Notes: generated by a model from the sequence alone, not told the origin. A DNA stretch of 64,000 bases from Paraoerskovia marina DSM 21750 (GCF_000701465.1 NZ_JNIY01000010.1:1-64000), one strand, 5' to 3'; numbered from the stretch's first letter, positions 7,169-16,536 are shown. Made by a program: numbers and translations.

Positions 7169-8560
7169 GTGGACGAAAACTCATCCGGCGACACGCCGAC
7201 GACACGCCGAGGCAACCCGTCGTCCACGCCGCCCAGCGGGCGACAGATGGACCGGGAGATCCTCGGGCTCGCCGTCCCCGCCCTGGGTGCCCTCGTCGCC
7301 GAGCCGATCTTCGTGCTCGTCGACAGCGCCGTCGTCGGGCATCTCGGCACCGCCCAGCTCGCCGGACTCTCCCTCGCCAGCACGCTGCTGCTGACCGTCG
7401 TCGGGCTCTGCGTCTTCCTCGCCTACGCCACCACCGCCGCCGTCGCGCGACGCATCGGGGCCGGGCACGAGCGCGAGGCCCTGCAGTCGGGCATCGACGG
7501 CATGTGGCTCGCCCTCGGGCTCGGCGTCGTCCTCTCGGCGGCGCTGCTCGCGCTGGCCCCGTGGGCCATCGACGTGATGGGCGGGTCCGGCGACGTCGCG
7601 GGCTACGCCGTCGTCTACCTGCGGATCTCCTCGCTCGGGCTTCCGGGAATGCTGCTCGTGCTCGCCGCGACGGGCGTCCTCCGCGGCATGAAGGACACGC
7701 GCACCCCGCTCTACGTCGCGGCGGGCGGGGCCGTGTTCAACACGATCCTCAACGTCGTCCTGGTGTACGGGTTCGGGCTCGGTATCGCAGGCTCCGCCAT
7801 CGGGACCGCCGTCGCCCAGTGGTCGATGGCGGTGATCCTCGTGGCGGTCGTCGTCCGCGGCGCCCGCGCTGCCGGAGCCTCGATGCGACCGGCGGCCGGC
7901 GGGATCTGGCAGAACGCCGTCGCCGGGACGCCCCTGCTGATCCGGACGCTGTCCCTGCGCCTCGCGATCCTGCTGACCGTCTTCGTCGCCACCGGCCTCG
8001 GCGCCGTCACCCTGGCCGGCTACCAGGTGGTGAACTCCGTCTGGGGCCTCGCGGCCTTCGCCCTCGACGCGCTCGCGATCGCCGCGCAGGCCCTCATCGG
8101 GCAGAGCCTCGGTGCCGGTAACGTCGGTGCCACCCGCGCCGTCCTGCGTCGCACCCTGCAGTGGGGAGTCCTCGGGGGCGCGGCGATCGGCCTCGTGATG
8201 GCGCTCGGCGGCTGGTGGTTCGCGCTGCTGTTCACCAGTGACCCCGAGGTGCGCGTCGCCGTCGCGCTCGGCATGGCTGTGGCAGGCGTGCTGATGCCGA
8301 TGGCCGGGTGGGTGTTCGTGCTCGACGGGGTGCTGATCGGTGCCGGCGACGGCCGCTACCTCGCCTGGGCGGGGATGGTGACGCTGGTGGTCTACGCACC
8401 GTTCGCGCTGGCGGTCGAGCGCTGGGCCCCGGACGGACCCGTGGGCCTGGCGTGGCTGTGGCTCGCCTTCGCCGGGGTGTTCATGGCGGCCCGCGCCGTC
8501 ACCACCGGCCTGCGGGCCCGGGGCGGCCGCTGGATGGTGACGGGGGCGTCGCCGGCATAG
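7169..8560 (+). CDS. MATE-family (DinF-like) multidrug/cation efflux protein
   Basis: A 463-residue integral membrane protein with about twelve hydrophobic segments. The N-terminal MATE signature reads REILGLAVPALGALVAEPIF then LVDSAVVGHLGT, and a duplicated half begins near AGTPLLIRTLSLRLAILLTV. MATE proteins export cationic compounds using a Na+ or H+ gradient. The GTG at 7169 has no Shine-Dalgarno sequence and may be leaderless; an ATG at 7247 would remove a hydrophilic tail of 26 residues without touching the transporter fold. It is divergent from dnaB and convergent with rplI. Its substrate cannot be inferred. Confidence 0.85.
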   Translation: MDENSSGDTPTTRRGNPSSTPPSGRQMDREILGLAVPALGALVAEPIFVLVDSAVVGHLGTAQLAGLSLASTLLLTVVGLCVFLAYATTAAVARRIGAGHEREALQSGIDGMWLALGLGVVLSAALLALAPWAIDVMGGSGDVAGYAVVYLRISSLGLPGMLLVLAATGVLRGMKDTRTPLYVAAGGAVFNTILNVVLVYGFGLGIAGSAIGTAVAQWSMAVILVAVVVRGARAAGASMRPAAGGIWQNAVAGTPLLIRTLSLRLAILLTVFVATGLGAVTLAGYQVVNSVWGLAAFALDALAIAAQALIGQSLGAGNVGATRAVLRRTLQWGVLGGAAIGLVMALGGWWFALLFTSDPEVRVAVALGMAVAGVLMPMAGWVFVLDGVLIGAGDGRYLAWAGMVTLVVYAPFALAVERWAPDGPVGLAWLWLAFAGVFMAARAVTTGLRARGGRWMVTGASPA

Positions 8561-8649
8561 CGCCCCCGCGGGGACGACGGGGCCCGCCGAGGCGGAGCCC
8601 GCCGCCGCGGAGCCGCCGAGACGGTCGCTGACGTGGTCAGGGAACGCAG

Positions 8650-8678
8650 AAGCCCGGCCCCCGCACGGGGACCGGGCT
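8650..8678 (-). terminator. Hairpin downstream of rplI
   Basis: The arms agcccggccccc and gggaccgggct pair with one wobble around a short loop, 24 bases past the rplI stop on the minus strand and after the MATE gene on the plus strand. It probably serves both. Confidence 0.55.
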
Positions 8679-8701
8679 ACTGAGCGTCAGCTGCAGACGG
8701 G

Positions 8702-9151
8702 TCAGGCCGAGACGACCTGGACGTCCACGTTCGCCGACACCTCGGGGTGCAGGCGGATCGCGACGGTGTACGCGCCGACCGACTTGATCGGCTGACCGAT
8801 CTCGATCTTGCGCTTGTCGACCTTGGGGCCCTCGCCGGCCGCGATGGCGTCGGCGATGTCGGCCGTGGTCACGGCACCGAAGAGACGACCGGACTCGCCG
8901 GCCTTCGCGTCGATCGTGAACGGCTTGGACTGCAGCGAGTCGCGCGCAGCCTTCGCGTCGTCGAGCGACGCGATCTCGCGGGACTTGCGAGCCTTGCGAA
9001 TCGCAGAGACCTGCGACTCGGCGCCCTTGGACCACGGGGTCGCGAGCTTGCGGGGGACGAGGAAGTTACGGGCGTACCCGTCCTTGACCTCGACCACGTC
9101 GCCGGGCTCACCGAGTCCGGTGACCTCGTGCGTGAGGATCAGCTTGGCCAT
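8702..9151 (-). CDS. rplI: 50S ribosomal protein L9
   Basis: At 149 residues this is the standard L9 length. The N-terminal RNA-binding domain reads [20 protein letters not shown] and contains the signature [13 protein letters not shown]; a long connecting helix and the C-terminal domain follow. ATG 9151 has GAAGGA about eight bases upstream; the upstream frame extension to 9283 overlaps rpsR and is not used. It is the last gene of the rpsF-ssb-rpsR-rplI operon. Confidence 0.97.
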   Translation of the reverse strand: MAKLILTHEVTGLGEPGDVVEVKDGYARNFLVPRKLATPWSKGAESQVSAIRKARKSREIASLDDAKAARDSLQSKPFTIDAKAGESGRLFGAVTTADIADAIAAGEGPKVDKRKIEIGQPIKSVGAYTVAIRLHPEVSANVDVQVVSA

Positions 9152-9173
9152 GAGAGTTCCTTCCTGATCCTGA

Positions 9174-9410
9174 TCAGCGAGCGGACGACGAGTACGGCAG
9201 CAGGGCCATCTCGCGTGCGTTCTTGACGGCCTTGGCGATCTGACGCTGCTCCTGCACGGACACGCCGGTGACGCGACGTGCACGGATCTTTCCGCGGTCA
9301 GAGATGAACTTCCGCAGAAGAGCGGTGTCCTTGTAGTCGACGGTCTCGATCTTGGCCGTCTTGAGCGGGTTAGCCTTCTTCTTCGGCTTACGCACCACAG
9401 GCTTTGCCAT
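9174..9410 (-). CDS. rpsR: 30S ribosomal protein S18
   Basis: A 78-residue basic protein with the S18 core [19 protein letters not shown] followed by [20 protein letters not shown]18 binds the 30S platform with S6, whose gene heads the same operon. The ATG is preceded by GAAGGAG. It carries none of the four-Cys zinc site seen in some actinobacterial S18 paralogs, so it is the Cys-free form. Confidence 0.96.
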   Translation of the reverse strand: MAKPVVRKPKKKANPLKTAKIETVDYKDTALLRKFISDRGKIRARRVTGVSVQEQRQIAKAVKNAREMALLPYSSSAR

Positions 9411-9500
9411 GGCGTAGCTCCTTCGTCTTCATGTCCGGGGATCCGGTGCGGGCAGTGCCGGCACCGTCACCCGGAAGGGTGTTCTGGGGTGAGGCGTCGA

Positions 9501-10052
9501 TCAGAACGGGGGCTCGTCCGAGAACCCGCCGCCGGAGGCCGACGCGGGTCCCGCGGTTGCCCACGGGTCGTCGTTCTGACCGCCACCGGAGTTGCTGAAT
9601 CCTCCACCGGAGCTGGCGTTGCCGCCACCACCGAACCCACCGCCGCTGCTGGAGCCGCCGCCACCGAATCCGCCGCCGCCACCACCGCGTGAGGCGCGGG
9701 TGACCTTGGCCGTGGCGTAACGCATGGACGGGCCGACCTCGTCGACCTGCAGCTCCACGACGGTGCGCTTTTCACCCTCACGGGTCTCGTACGAACGCTG
9801 GACGAGCCGGCCCTGCGCGATCACGCGCATGCCCTTCGTCAGGGACTCTGCGACGTTCTCCGCAGCCTCACGCCAGAGGGAGCAGCGCATGAACAGCGTG
9901 TCGCCGTCCTTCCACTCGTTGCTCTGGCGGTCGAACTGCCGAGGCGTCGACGCGATCGTGAAGTTGGCGACGGCCGCACCCGACGGGGTGAAGCGAAGCT
10001 CCGGGTCCGCGGTCAGGTTCCCGACCACCGTGATGACGGTGTCTCCAGCCAT
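9501..10052 (-). CDS. ssb: Single-stranded DNA-binding protein
   Basis: This 183-residue SSB has an OB fold over residues 1-115 ([44 protein letters not shown]). A flexible Gly/Ser/Asn-rich linker of about 50 residues follows, then the acidic tip FSDEPPF used to recruit replication and repair proteins. It sits between rpsF and rpsR, the usual operon position. The ATG has a GAGGAG-like sequence upstream. Confidence 0.97.
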   Translation of the reverse strand: MAGDTVITVVGNLTADPELRFTPSGAAVANFTIASTPRQFDRQSNEWKDGDTLFMRCSLWREAAENVAESLTKGMRVIAQGRLVQRSYETREGEKRTVVELQVDEVGPSMRYATAKVTRASRGGGGGGFGGGGSSSGGGFGGGGNASSGGGFSNSGGGQNDDPWATAGPASASGGGFSDEPPF

Positions 10053-10186
10053 GCCAACTCCTCAGTCTCGTGTCCCGGACGAGCGGCGGTGCGCCGTCGT
10101 CGGTGCGTTCGTGTCGTTCCGAGTCACTACCCAACCACGGGCGGGTGACACCGTCACGACGAGCGTGGGGGTGTGTGGAAAAAGTT

Positions 10187-10477
10187 TCAGCGCTTGCCGG
10201 TACGCAGGATCTTCGTCCGCACGACGGACTCGTTGAGTCCGAGCTGGCGGTCGAGCTCCTTGGCGGTGTCCGAGGTGGAGGTGAAGTCGACGACGGCGTA
10301 GATGCCCTCGGACTTCTTCTCGATCTCGTAGGCGAGGCGACGACGGCCCCAGATGTCGATCTTGTCGATCGAGCCACCCTCGGTCGTGATGACCGAGAGG
10401 TACTTGTCGAGCGACGGAGCAACGGTGCGCTCCTCGACACTGGCGTCGAGGATGACCATCATTTCGTACTGGCGCAT
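10187..10477 (-). CDS. rpsF: 30S ribosomal protein S6
   Basis: The 96-residue protein starts [11 protein letters not shown], the classic S6 N-terminus, and contains [13 protein letters not shown] 10477 has AGGAGGT ten bases upstream; a GTG four codons earlier directly abuts that ribosome-binding site and is unlikely. It is the first gene of the S6-SSB-S18-L9 operon. A small perfect hairpin in the leader (10507-10525) could take part in autogenous control by S6:S18. Confidence 0.96.
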   Translation of the reverse strand: MRQYEMMVILDASVEERTVAPSLDKYLSVITTEGGSIDKIDIWGRRRLAYEIEKKSEGIYAVVDFTSTSDTAKELDRQLGLNESVVRTKILRTGKR

Positions 10478-10506
10478 GCGTGAACCCACCTCCTGTGGAC
10501 TCTGCG

Positions 10507-10525
10507 GTCACGGTATTTCCGTGAC
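10507..10525 (-). promoter_or_regulatory. Hairpin in the rpsF leader
   Basis: Seven-base perfect arms (GTCACGG / CCGTGAC) enclose a five-base loop about 30 bases upstream of the rpsF start. It could be part of the S6:S18 autoregulatory leader known in many bacteria, or a terminator for the upstream PBP gene. There is no T-run. Confidence 0.35.
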
Positions 10526-10613
10526 AGGAGGGTTGATGCGATGCCGTGCCCGGCTCCCCGAGGTCGGGGGTGAGGACACAGCGACGCACCAGTCTACCGG
10601 ATCTCCAGGAGGG

Positions 10614-13016
10614 CTACTGCCCACCACCGTTGCCGTTGTTGTTGCCGTTGCCGCCGCCCTCGGGATCAGGGGTGGTCTCCGTCGGCTGCGGCTCGGTCGG
10701 CTCCGTCGGCTCGGGCGGCTCCGTCGGCTCGGCTGGCTCCGTCTCCGTCGGCTCCGGGTCGGGGTCCGGCGCCTGCGGCTCCGGTCCCTTCGACACGGTG
10801 ATGCCGATGGTGGAGCCGGCGGGGACGTTCCCGGCGCCCGAGACCCGGATGACGACGCCCGGGGGCTGGTCGGAGTACTCCTCCGAGACCTGGGCGTTGA
10901 GTCCCAGTGCCCCGAGGGTCGCGACGGCGTTGGCCTGCGACATCCCGACGAGGTTGCCCGGCACCTTGACCGTCTCGGGCTCCTCGGTCTCCGGCTCCTC
11001 GGTCTCCGGCTCCTCGGTCTCCGGCTCCTCCGTCGGCGTGTACGTGGGCGTCGGCTCCTCGAACTCGGCGAACTCCTCGACGGGCTCGCCCTCGAGGGCC
11101 TGGGTCATGTAGTCGGTCCAGGCGTTGACGGGCCACGAGCCACCGGTCATCTCCGAGTACCCGCCGAACGGCGTGATGGTGTCGTTCCCGCCGTCCTCGC
11201 CCGGCTGCCAGATCCCGACGACGGTCGCGAGCTGCGGGGTGAAGCCGGCGAACCACGCGGCGACGTTGTCGTTGGCCGTCCCGGTCTTGCCCGCGGCGGG
11301 ACGCTCGAGCGCCTGCGCCGGGTTTCCGGAGCCGCCCGGCTCCTCGATCACCTGGGTCATCGCGTACGTCGCGGCGCCGATGACGTCCGGGTCGGCGACC
11401 CGCTCGGGCGTGCGCGGCGGGTCGTACTTGCTGTCGCCGTTGGCAAGGGTGACGTTCTTGACGATGTGGGTGTCGTTGTGGAGACCGCCCGCCGCGATCG
11501 TCGCGTACGCGGTGCCGAGCTCGTACGGGTGGACCTCGTTCACACCGAGCACGTTGGACGCGACGGCCTGGATCTCGGAGTCGATGCCGAGCCGGTGCGC
11601 GACGTCGACGGTCTTGTCCGGCCCGATCTCGACGTTGAGCTGGCCGTAGACGGTGTTCACCGACTTGGCGGTCGCCTCGACGAGGTCGATGTTGCCGTAC
11701 TGCTCGTTGTTGAAGTTGCCCGGGTTCCAGCCCTCGGGGTTGTCGGCGCTCGGCTCGATGATCTGCATCGGGCTGTAGCCCGGGTACCGGTCCGTGAGCT
11801 GCTTGCCGTTCTCGAGCGCACCGATCAGCGTCAGCGGCTTGAAGGTCGAGCCCGGCTGGGCCGCGCCCTGCGTGACGTTGTTGAACTGGTGCTCGATGAA
11901 GTCGGGGCCGCCGTAGAGCGCGACGATGCCACCGTCCTCGGGGTCGATGGAGACGAGGGAGAACTCGACGGCGTCGTCCGCGTCCTCCGGCATGCTCTTC
12001 GCGGTCGCGACCGCCGCGTCCTGCGCGGTCTTGTCGATCGTCGTGTGGATCTGGAGCCCACCGGTCTGGATCTCCTCGTCGGTGAAGCGCTCGCTGGCGA
12101 TCAGCTCCTCCTCGACCATCTTCAGCAGGTAGCCGTCGGTGCCGCCGTACCGGTTCTCGCGCTCCCAGTCGTAGTACTCGGGGAACTCGGCCTCGTCGTA
12201 CTCCTGCTGGGTGATGTAGCCGTCCTCGAGCATGTTGTCGAGGGTGCGCTGCCAGCGCGCCTGAGACATTTCGAGGTTGGACTCGGGGTCCCAGTTGCGC
12301 GGCGAGGGGATCAGGCCCGCGATCATCGCGGACTCGGAGATCGTCAGCTCCGTCGCCGACTTGTGGAAGTACGTCTGCGCGGCCGACTCGATGCCGTACG
12401 CGTCACGGCCGAAGTAGATGGTGTTGAGGTAGTTGCCCAGGATGTCGTCCTTCTCCTGGGTGTTCGTGATCTTCAGCGCGAGGATCGCCTCGCGGAACTT
12501 CCCGACGTAGTCGGTCGTCGTGCCCATGTAGTAGCGCTCGGCGTACTGCTGGGTGAGGGTCGAGGCGCCCTGGCGCTCCCCTCCGGTGAGGTTGTTCACC
12601 GCCGCGCGCGCGATACCGCGCAGGTCGATGCCGGAGTTCGTCCAGAAGGTGCGGTCCTCCGAGGCGACGACGGCGTTGCCGACGTAGTCCGGGAGCGAGT
12701 CGTACTCGACGATCTCGCGGTTGCCGTCCGAGGCGAAGAGCTTGCCCATCTCGGTCTCGCCGTCGTCGAAGTAGACGGTGCTCGCCTCGAACTTGGTGAG
12801 GTCGGAGGCGAGCGGCACCGTGATCGTGTTGTACGCGGCGATCACGACGCCGGCGACCAGCGCCATCCCGGCGAGCATGGTGCCCACGAGGACGCGCCAG
12901 GACGGCAGCCACCGGCGAAAGCTCTTGACGTGCGAGCGCGGGTAGTTGACGAACCTGCGGCGCGGCGCGGCATCGGCGCTGCCGACGGCACCGCCCCGGT
13001 CACGGTCTTTCGCCAC
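10614..13016 (-). CDS. Class A penicillin-binding protein with PASTA domain (PBP1A/PonA-like)
   Basis: An 800-residue bifunctional peptidoglycan synthase. A cytoplasmic basic N-terminus is followed by a membrane anchor (about 42-62). The glycosyltransferase GT51 domain (about 85-260) has the catalytic ASEDRTFW (E120) and GASTLTQQ. The transpeptidase domain has STFK (nucleophile S390), SVN at 452-454 and KTGT at 577-580. The C-terminus holds one PASTA domain (about 683-744), bracketed by an ETEEP tandem repeat and a Pro/Thr/Glu-rich tail ending in Gly/Asn. PASTA domains bind muropeptide or antibiotic ligands and link such proteins to PknB-type signalling; a PASTA kinase is encoded near the other end of this window. 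It lies upstream of, and on the same strand as, rpsF. Confidence 0.93.
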   Translation of the reverse strand: MAKDRDRGGAVGSADAAPRRRFVNYPRSHVKSFRRWLPSWRVLVGTMLAGMALVAGVVIAAYNTITVPLASDLTKFEASTVYFDDGETEMGKLFASDGNREIVEYDSLPDYVGNAVVASEDRTFWTNSGIDLRGIARAAVNNLTGGERQGASTLTQQYAERYYMGTTTDYVGKFREAILALKITNTQEKDDILGNYLNTIYFGRDAYGIESAAQTYFHKSATELTISESAMIAGLIPSPRNWDPESNLEMSQARWQRTLDNMLEDGYITQQEYDEAEFPEYYDWERENRYGGTDGYLLKMVEEELIASERFTDEEIQTGGLQIHTTIDKTAQDAAVATAKSMPEDADDAVEFSLVSIDPEDGGIVALYGGPDFIEHQFNNVTQGAAQPGSTFKPLTLIGALENGKQLTDRYPGYSPMQIIEPSADNPEGWNPGNFNNEQYGNIDLVEATAKSVNTVYGQLNVEIGPDKTVDVAHRLGIDSEIQAVASNVLGVNEVHPYELGTAYATIAAGGLHNDTHIVKNVTLANGDSKYDPPRTPERVADPDVIGAATYAMTQVIEEPGGSGNPAQALERPAAGKTGTANDNVAAWFAGFTPQLATVVGIWQPGEDGGNDTITPFGGYSEMTGGSWPVNAWTDYMTQALEGEPVEEFAEFEEPTPTYTPTEEPETEEPETEEPETEEPETVKVPGNLVGMSQANAVATLGALGLNAQVSEEYSDQPPGVVIRVSGAGNVPAGSTIGITVSKGPEPQAPDPDPEPTETEPAEPTEPPEPTEPTEPQPTETTPDPEGGGNGNNNGNGGGQ
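10975..11032 (-). repeat. 15-bp tandem repeat in PBP gene (ETEEP units)
   Basis: About four near-identical copies of a 15-base unit (ggctcctcggtctcc on the plus strand) encode PETEEPETEEPETEEPET just before the PASTA domain. Such in-frame repeats can change length by slippage. Confidence 0.8.
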
Positions 13017-13189
13017 GGTGATCCTCTTCCTCGCACGTATGGGTCAGGGCGCCGTCGGACGGCAGCCCACCGAAACACTAGACGGTCGCACCGTGAGCAG
13101 GTCGCCCGGTGTCCGGATCTGAGCACATCCCGCAGATGATCCGCAGGCCCCTCGCACCTTCTTCACAACCCTGCGCGTCCGCGCTCCCG

Positions 13190-13218
13190 TTGACCGATCA
13201 CCGTCGGCGACCTAATCT
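13190..13218 (+). promoter_or_regulatory. padR-ino1 promoter (-35 TTGACC, -10 TAATCT)
   Basis: TTGACC at 13190-13195 and TAATCT at 13213-13218 are separated by exactly 17 bases, a good housekeeping-sigma promoter. Transcription would begin inside the palindrome that follows. Confidence 0.65.
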
Positions 13219-13220
13219 GA

Positions 13221-13243
13221 CGATGTATCGACTCGATACATCG
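13221..13243. promoter_or_regulatory. Perfect 23-bp palindrome, likely PadR operator
   Basis: The arms CGATGTATCGA and TCGATACATCG are perfect inverted repeats around a single C. The ATGTAT/ATACAT core is typical of PadR-family operators. The site covers the predicted transcription start of padR-ino1, so bound PadR would block initiation: autorepression together with control of inositol phosphate synthesis. Confidence 0.75.
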
Positions 13244-13254
13244 ATTGTACTAAA

Positions 13255-13938
13255 GTGCTCTTCGTCAGCTTCCCGGTCGCCCACGCGACCGCGGACACCG
13301 TGCCCCGGGAGGTCAACATCGCGCGCAGCCGCTCGGCCGTGCTCGAGACCGCGATCCTGGGCATGCTGGCTGATTCGCCGCTGCACGGGTACGAGCTGCG
13401 CAAGCAGCTCAACCTGCTGCTCGGCTCCTTTCACGCCCTGTCCTACGGGTCGCTGTACCCGGCGCTGAAGTCGATGAGCGCCCGGGGCCTGATCGTCGGC
13501 ACCGAGTCACCCGCGATCCCCGGCCACGCCCTGGCCGGCCGTCGCGGGCGGATCGTGTACGAACTCACATCCGAGGGCAAGGAACACCTCCAGGCGCTGC
13601 TCGCATCGTCGGGCCCCGCCACCTGGGAGGACCAGAACTTCGACGTCCGCTTCGCGTTCTTCGCGCAGACGGACGCCGACACCCGCCTCCGGATCCTCGA
13701 GGGCCGGCGAACCCGGCTCACCGAGCGACTGGAGTCGGTTCGAGAGTCCGCCGCGCGTACGCGTGAACGGCTCGACGAGTACACCGAGGAGCTTCAGCGC
13801 CACGGCCTCGAGCAGGTGGAGCAGGAGGTTCGGTGGCTCGACGGTCTGATCACCACCGAGCGTGACCGGCACCAGAACACCCACACCACAGCCGACGACG
13901 ACTCTCGTCCCGGCACGAACAGCAAGGAGCAAGGATGA
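13255..13938 (+). CDS. PadR-family transcriptional regulator
   Basis: The 227-residue protein has a winged helix PadR domain (residues about 25-115: [48 protein letters not shown]). A long C-terminal coiled coil of the Vir_C type follows (FAFFAQTD, then [20 protein letters not shown]). No Shine-Dalgarno sequence precedes GTG 13255 or the in-frame GTG 13300, so the start is uncertain; the DNA-binding domain is intact either way. Its stop overlaps the ino1 ATG (ATGA), a translational coupling. A PadR regulator next to inositol-phosphate synthase is a familiar actinobacterial pair, and the palindrome upstream is its likely operator. Confidence 0.88.
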   Translation: MLFVSFPVAHATADTVPREVNIARSRSAVLETAILGMLADSPLHGYELRKQLNLLLGSFHALSYGSLYPALKSMSARGLIVGTESPAIPGHALAGRRGRIVYELTSEGKEHLQALLASSGPATWEDQNFDVRFAFFAQTDADTRLRILEGRRTRLTERLESVRESAARTRERLDEYTEELQRHGLEQVEQEVRWLDGLITTERDRHQNTHTTADDDSRPGTNSKEQG

Positions 13939-15026
13939 CCTCCATCCGCGTCGCCATCGTTGGCGTCGGTAACTGCGCTTCGTCCCTCGTCCAGGGCGTG
14001 CACTTCTACCGCGACGCTGACCCTGAGGGATCCGTTCCCGGCCTGATGCACGTCCAGTTCGGCGACTACCACGTCTCCGACCTCGACTTCGTGGCCGCCT
14101 TCGACGTCGACGCCAAGAAGGTCGGGTTCGACCTCGCCGAGGCGATCGACGCGTCCGAGAACAACACGATCAAGATCGCGGACGTCCCGCCGACCGGCGT
14201 GACCGTGCAGCGCGGCCCGACCCTGGACGGCATCGGCAAGTACTACGCCGAGACCATCGAGGAGTCCCCGGCCGAGGCGGTCGACGTCGTCGCGGCGCTC
14301 CGCGAGGTCGAGGCCGACGTCCTCGTCTGCTACCTGCCCGTGGGGTCGGAGGAGGCCGCCAAGTTCTACGCGCAGTGCGCCATCGACGCGGGCGTCGCCT
14401 TCGTGAACGCCCTGCCGGTCTTCATCGCCTCGGACCCCGAGTGGGCCGAGAAGTTCGAGACCGCCGGTGTCCCGATCGTCGGCGACGACATCAAGTCGCA
14501 GGTCGGCGCGACCATCACGCACCGCGTGCTCGCCAAGCTGTTCGAGCAGCGCGGCGTGGTCCTGGACCGCACCTACCAGCTCAACGTCGGCGGCAACATG
14601 GACTTCAAGAACATGCTGGAGCGTGAGCGTCTCGAGTCCAAGAAGGTCTCGAAGACGCAGGCCGTCACGTCCAACCTGGACGGCCCGCTGGCCAACAAGA
14701 AGTCGGACCGCAACGTCCACATCGGCCCGTCGGACTACGTCGCGTGGCTCGACGACCGCAAGTGGGCCTACGTGCGTCTCGAGGGTCGCGCGTTCGGCGA
14801 GGTGCCGCTGAACCTCGAGTACAAGCTCGAGGTCTGGGACTCCCCCAACTCGGCCGGCATCATCATCGACGCCGTGCGTGCGGCGAAGATCGCCAAGGAC
14901 CGCGGCATCGGCGGCCCGATCCTCTCGGCCTCGACGTACTTCATGAAGTCTCCTCCTGTACAGATGGAGGACACGAAGGGCCGGGCGCAGCTCGAGGCCT
15001 TCATCGCGGGCGACGCCGAGCGCTGA
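13935..15026 (+). CDS. ino1: Inositol-3-phosphate synthase
   Basis: The 363-residue enzyme converts glucose 6-phosphate to 1D-myo-inositol 3-phosphate with NAD. In actinobacteria this is the entry point to phosphatidylinositol and mycothiol. The N-terminal Rossmann fold reads [17 protein letters not shown]. The bacterial-type core has [32 protein letters not shown] (NAD and substrate contacts) and the catalytic-Lys-containing [17 protein letters not shown] region. It is translationally coupled to padR and followed by a strong hairpin. Confidence 0.96.
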   Translation: MTSIRVAIVGVGNCASSLVQGVHFYRDADPEGSVPGLMHVQFGDYHVSDLDFVAAFDVDAKKVGFDLAEAIDASENNTIKIADVPPTGVTVQRGPTLDGIGKYYAETIEESPAEAVDVVAALREVEADVLVCYLPVGSEEAAKFYAQCAIDAGVAFVNALPVFIASDPEWAEKFETAGVPIVGDDIKSQVGATITHRVLAKLFEQRGVVLDRTYQLNVGGNMDFKNMLERERLESKKVSKTQAVTSNLDGPLANKKSDRNVHIGPSDYVAWLDDRKWAYVRLEGRAFGEVPLNLEYKLEVWDSPNSAGIIIDAVRAAKIAKDRGIGGPILSASTYFMKSPPVQMEDTKGRAQLEAFIAGDAER

Positions 15027-15032
15027 CCCGAT

Positions 15033-15062
15033 CGTGGCGGCCCACCCCGGTGGGCCGCCACG
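15033..15062 (+). terminator. Hairpin after ino1
   Basis: Perfect 14-bp arms CGTGGCGGCCCACC / GGTGGGCCGCCACG with a two-base loop lie seven bases past the ino1 stop. There is no T-run. It sits directly before the MFS start, so it may end ino1 transcription or attenuate the MFS gene. Confidence 0.6.
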
Positions 15063-15071
15063 ACGGCCGTC

Positions 15072-16400
15072 ATGGGTTCCGTCCTCGCCGACCTGCGGGC
15101 GCTCCTCGCGCTCCAGGGCTTCCGCCGCCTCTTCACCGTCCGTCTGGTCTCCCAGTCCGGCGACGGCATGTTCCAGGTCGGCCTCGCCACGCTCTTCTTC
15201 TTCTCGGCGACCTCGCAGGGCACCGCCGAGGAGGTGGCGATCGCGTTCGCCGTGCTGCTCGCACCGTTCACGATCGTCGGCCCGTTCGCGGGCGTCTTTC
15301 TCGACCGCTGGCGACGACGCCAGGTGCTGCTCTGGGGCAACCTCACCCGGGTCGCGCTGACCGCGGTCATCGCCGTCGTCATGCTGACGTCCGGCGCCGG
15401 GCCGTGGATCTACGTCCTCGCCCTGCTCACCCTCTCGGTGAACCGGTTCCTCCTCGCGGCCCTGTCGGCCGCCCAGCCGCGGGTGGTGGACGGCCCGCTG
15501 CTCCTGACCGCCAACTCGCTCGCCCCGACCCTCGGGGCGGTCGCCGCCGGTGCCGGCGGACTGATCGGGTTCGTGCTCGGCCTCGGGTTCGAGCCCGGCC
15601 GGGTCAAGGACTCCGCGGCCCTGGTCTGCGCCGCGGTCGCGTTCGCCGTCGCCGCCGGTCTGGCCACCCGCATGGACAAGGACCTGCTCGGCCCCGACCG
15701 GATCGTGCGCGGCGCCGAGCTCCGCGGCGAGTTCGCCCGGACGGCCCAGGGCCTCGCCGACGGCGCGCGCTACCTCTGGGCCCGCCGCACGCCGGGACAG
15801 GCGCTCACCGTGATGGCGACGCACCGGTTCGTCTACGGCGTCACCTTCATCGCGAGCATCCTGATCTCGCGCAACGTCCTCGCAGACCCGGCGGACACGC
15901 AGGCCGGGCTCGCGGCGTTCGGGTCGGTCCTCGCCGCGTCGGGGCTGGGATTCGCGTTCGCCGTGCTCCTCACGCCGACGCTGAGCCCGCGCACGGGCCC
16001 GCACCTGTGGATCGCGATCATGCTGTGCCTGGCGGCGGGGAGCCAGGTGCTGCTGGCCGTCACGCTGACGTGGACGACCATGCTGGTCGGCGCCGTCCTG
16101 CTCGGGCTGGCGGCCCAGGGAGCCAAGATCGCGGTCGACACGATCGTCCAGCGCGACACGGACGACGCGTTCCGCGGACGGGCCTTCGCGCTCTACGACG
16201 TCCTGTACAACGCGGCCTTCGTGGGGGCGGCGGCGCTGGCCGCGCTCGCCCTCCCGGACTCGGGGTACTCCCCCGGCGTGTTCGCGGGGCTCGCCGTCGT
16301 CTATGTCGTGGCTGCCGTCGTGTACGGACGGTTCGCCGCGCGGACCCCGGCCGACGTCGGGCCTGTCGACCGAGGCCGACCGGCCCGTCCTCCCGCATAG
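15072..16400 (+). CDS. MFS transporter
   Basis: The 442-residue membrane protein has about 12 hydrophobic segments and starts with a short cytoplasmic stretch (RALLALQGFRRLFTVRL). An MFS loop motif lies between TM2 and TM3 (GVFLDRWRRRQVLLWGN). It resembles MFS_3/enterobactin-exporter-type permeases. It follows ino1 on the same strand after a hairpin and lacks a clear ribosome-binding site, so it may be translated weakly or from a later start. Its substrate is unknown. Confidence 0.82.
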   Translation: MGSVLADLRALLALQGFRRLFTVRLVSQSGDGMFQVGLATLFFFSATSQGTAEEVAIAFAVLLAPFTIVGPFAGVFLDRWRRRQVLLWGNLTRVALTAVIAVVMLTSGAGPWIYVLALLTLSVNRFLLAALSAAQPRVVDGPLLLTANSLAPTLGAVAAGAGGLIGFVLGLGFEPGRVKDSAALVCAAVAFAVAAGLATRMDKDLLGPDRIVRGAELRGEFARTAQGLADGARYLWARRTPGQALTVMATHRFVYGVTFIASILISRNVLADPADTQAGLAAFGSVLAASGLGFAFAVLLTPTLSPRTGPHLWIAIMLCLAAGSQVLLAVTLTWTTMLVGAVLLGLAAQGAKIAVDTIVQRDTDDAFRGRAFALYDVLYNAAFVGAAALAALALPDSGYSPGVFAGLAVVYVVAAVVYGRFAARTPADVGPVDRGRPARPPA

Positions 16401-16536
16401 CCGACTCACAGGATCCACAAAAGTGGTAGCGATCCCACGGTCTGTCGGGTAGACCTCTCCGTCAGGTGTCGCGCACAATCGGAGACTCCAACCGCGATCC
16501 TGGGCAGGGAGCGCCAGTGTCGACCGACGAGGCCTG

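Noticed and set aside
7171..7179. Inverse copy of TTTCGTCCA at the MATE start
   Set aside because: Isolated, in a coding start, and expected by chance in 64 kb; not part of the transposon-end cluster.
10680..11032. CRISPR-like short repeats
   Set aside because: They are in-frame Pro/Thr/Glu codon repeats of the PBP tail with no unique spacers.
10353..13139. A 928-codon open frame antisense to the PBP gene
   Set aside because: Composition is Arg/Val/Leu/Gly-rich as expected from the third-position GC of the opposite strand; it has no domain, and the PBP on the other strand has all catalytic motifs.
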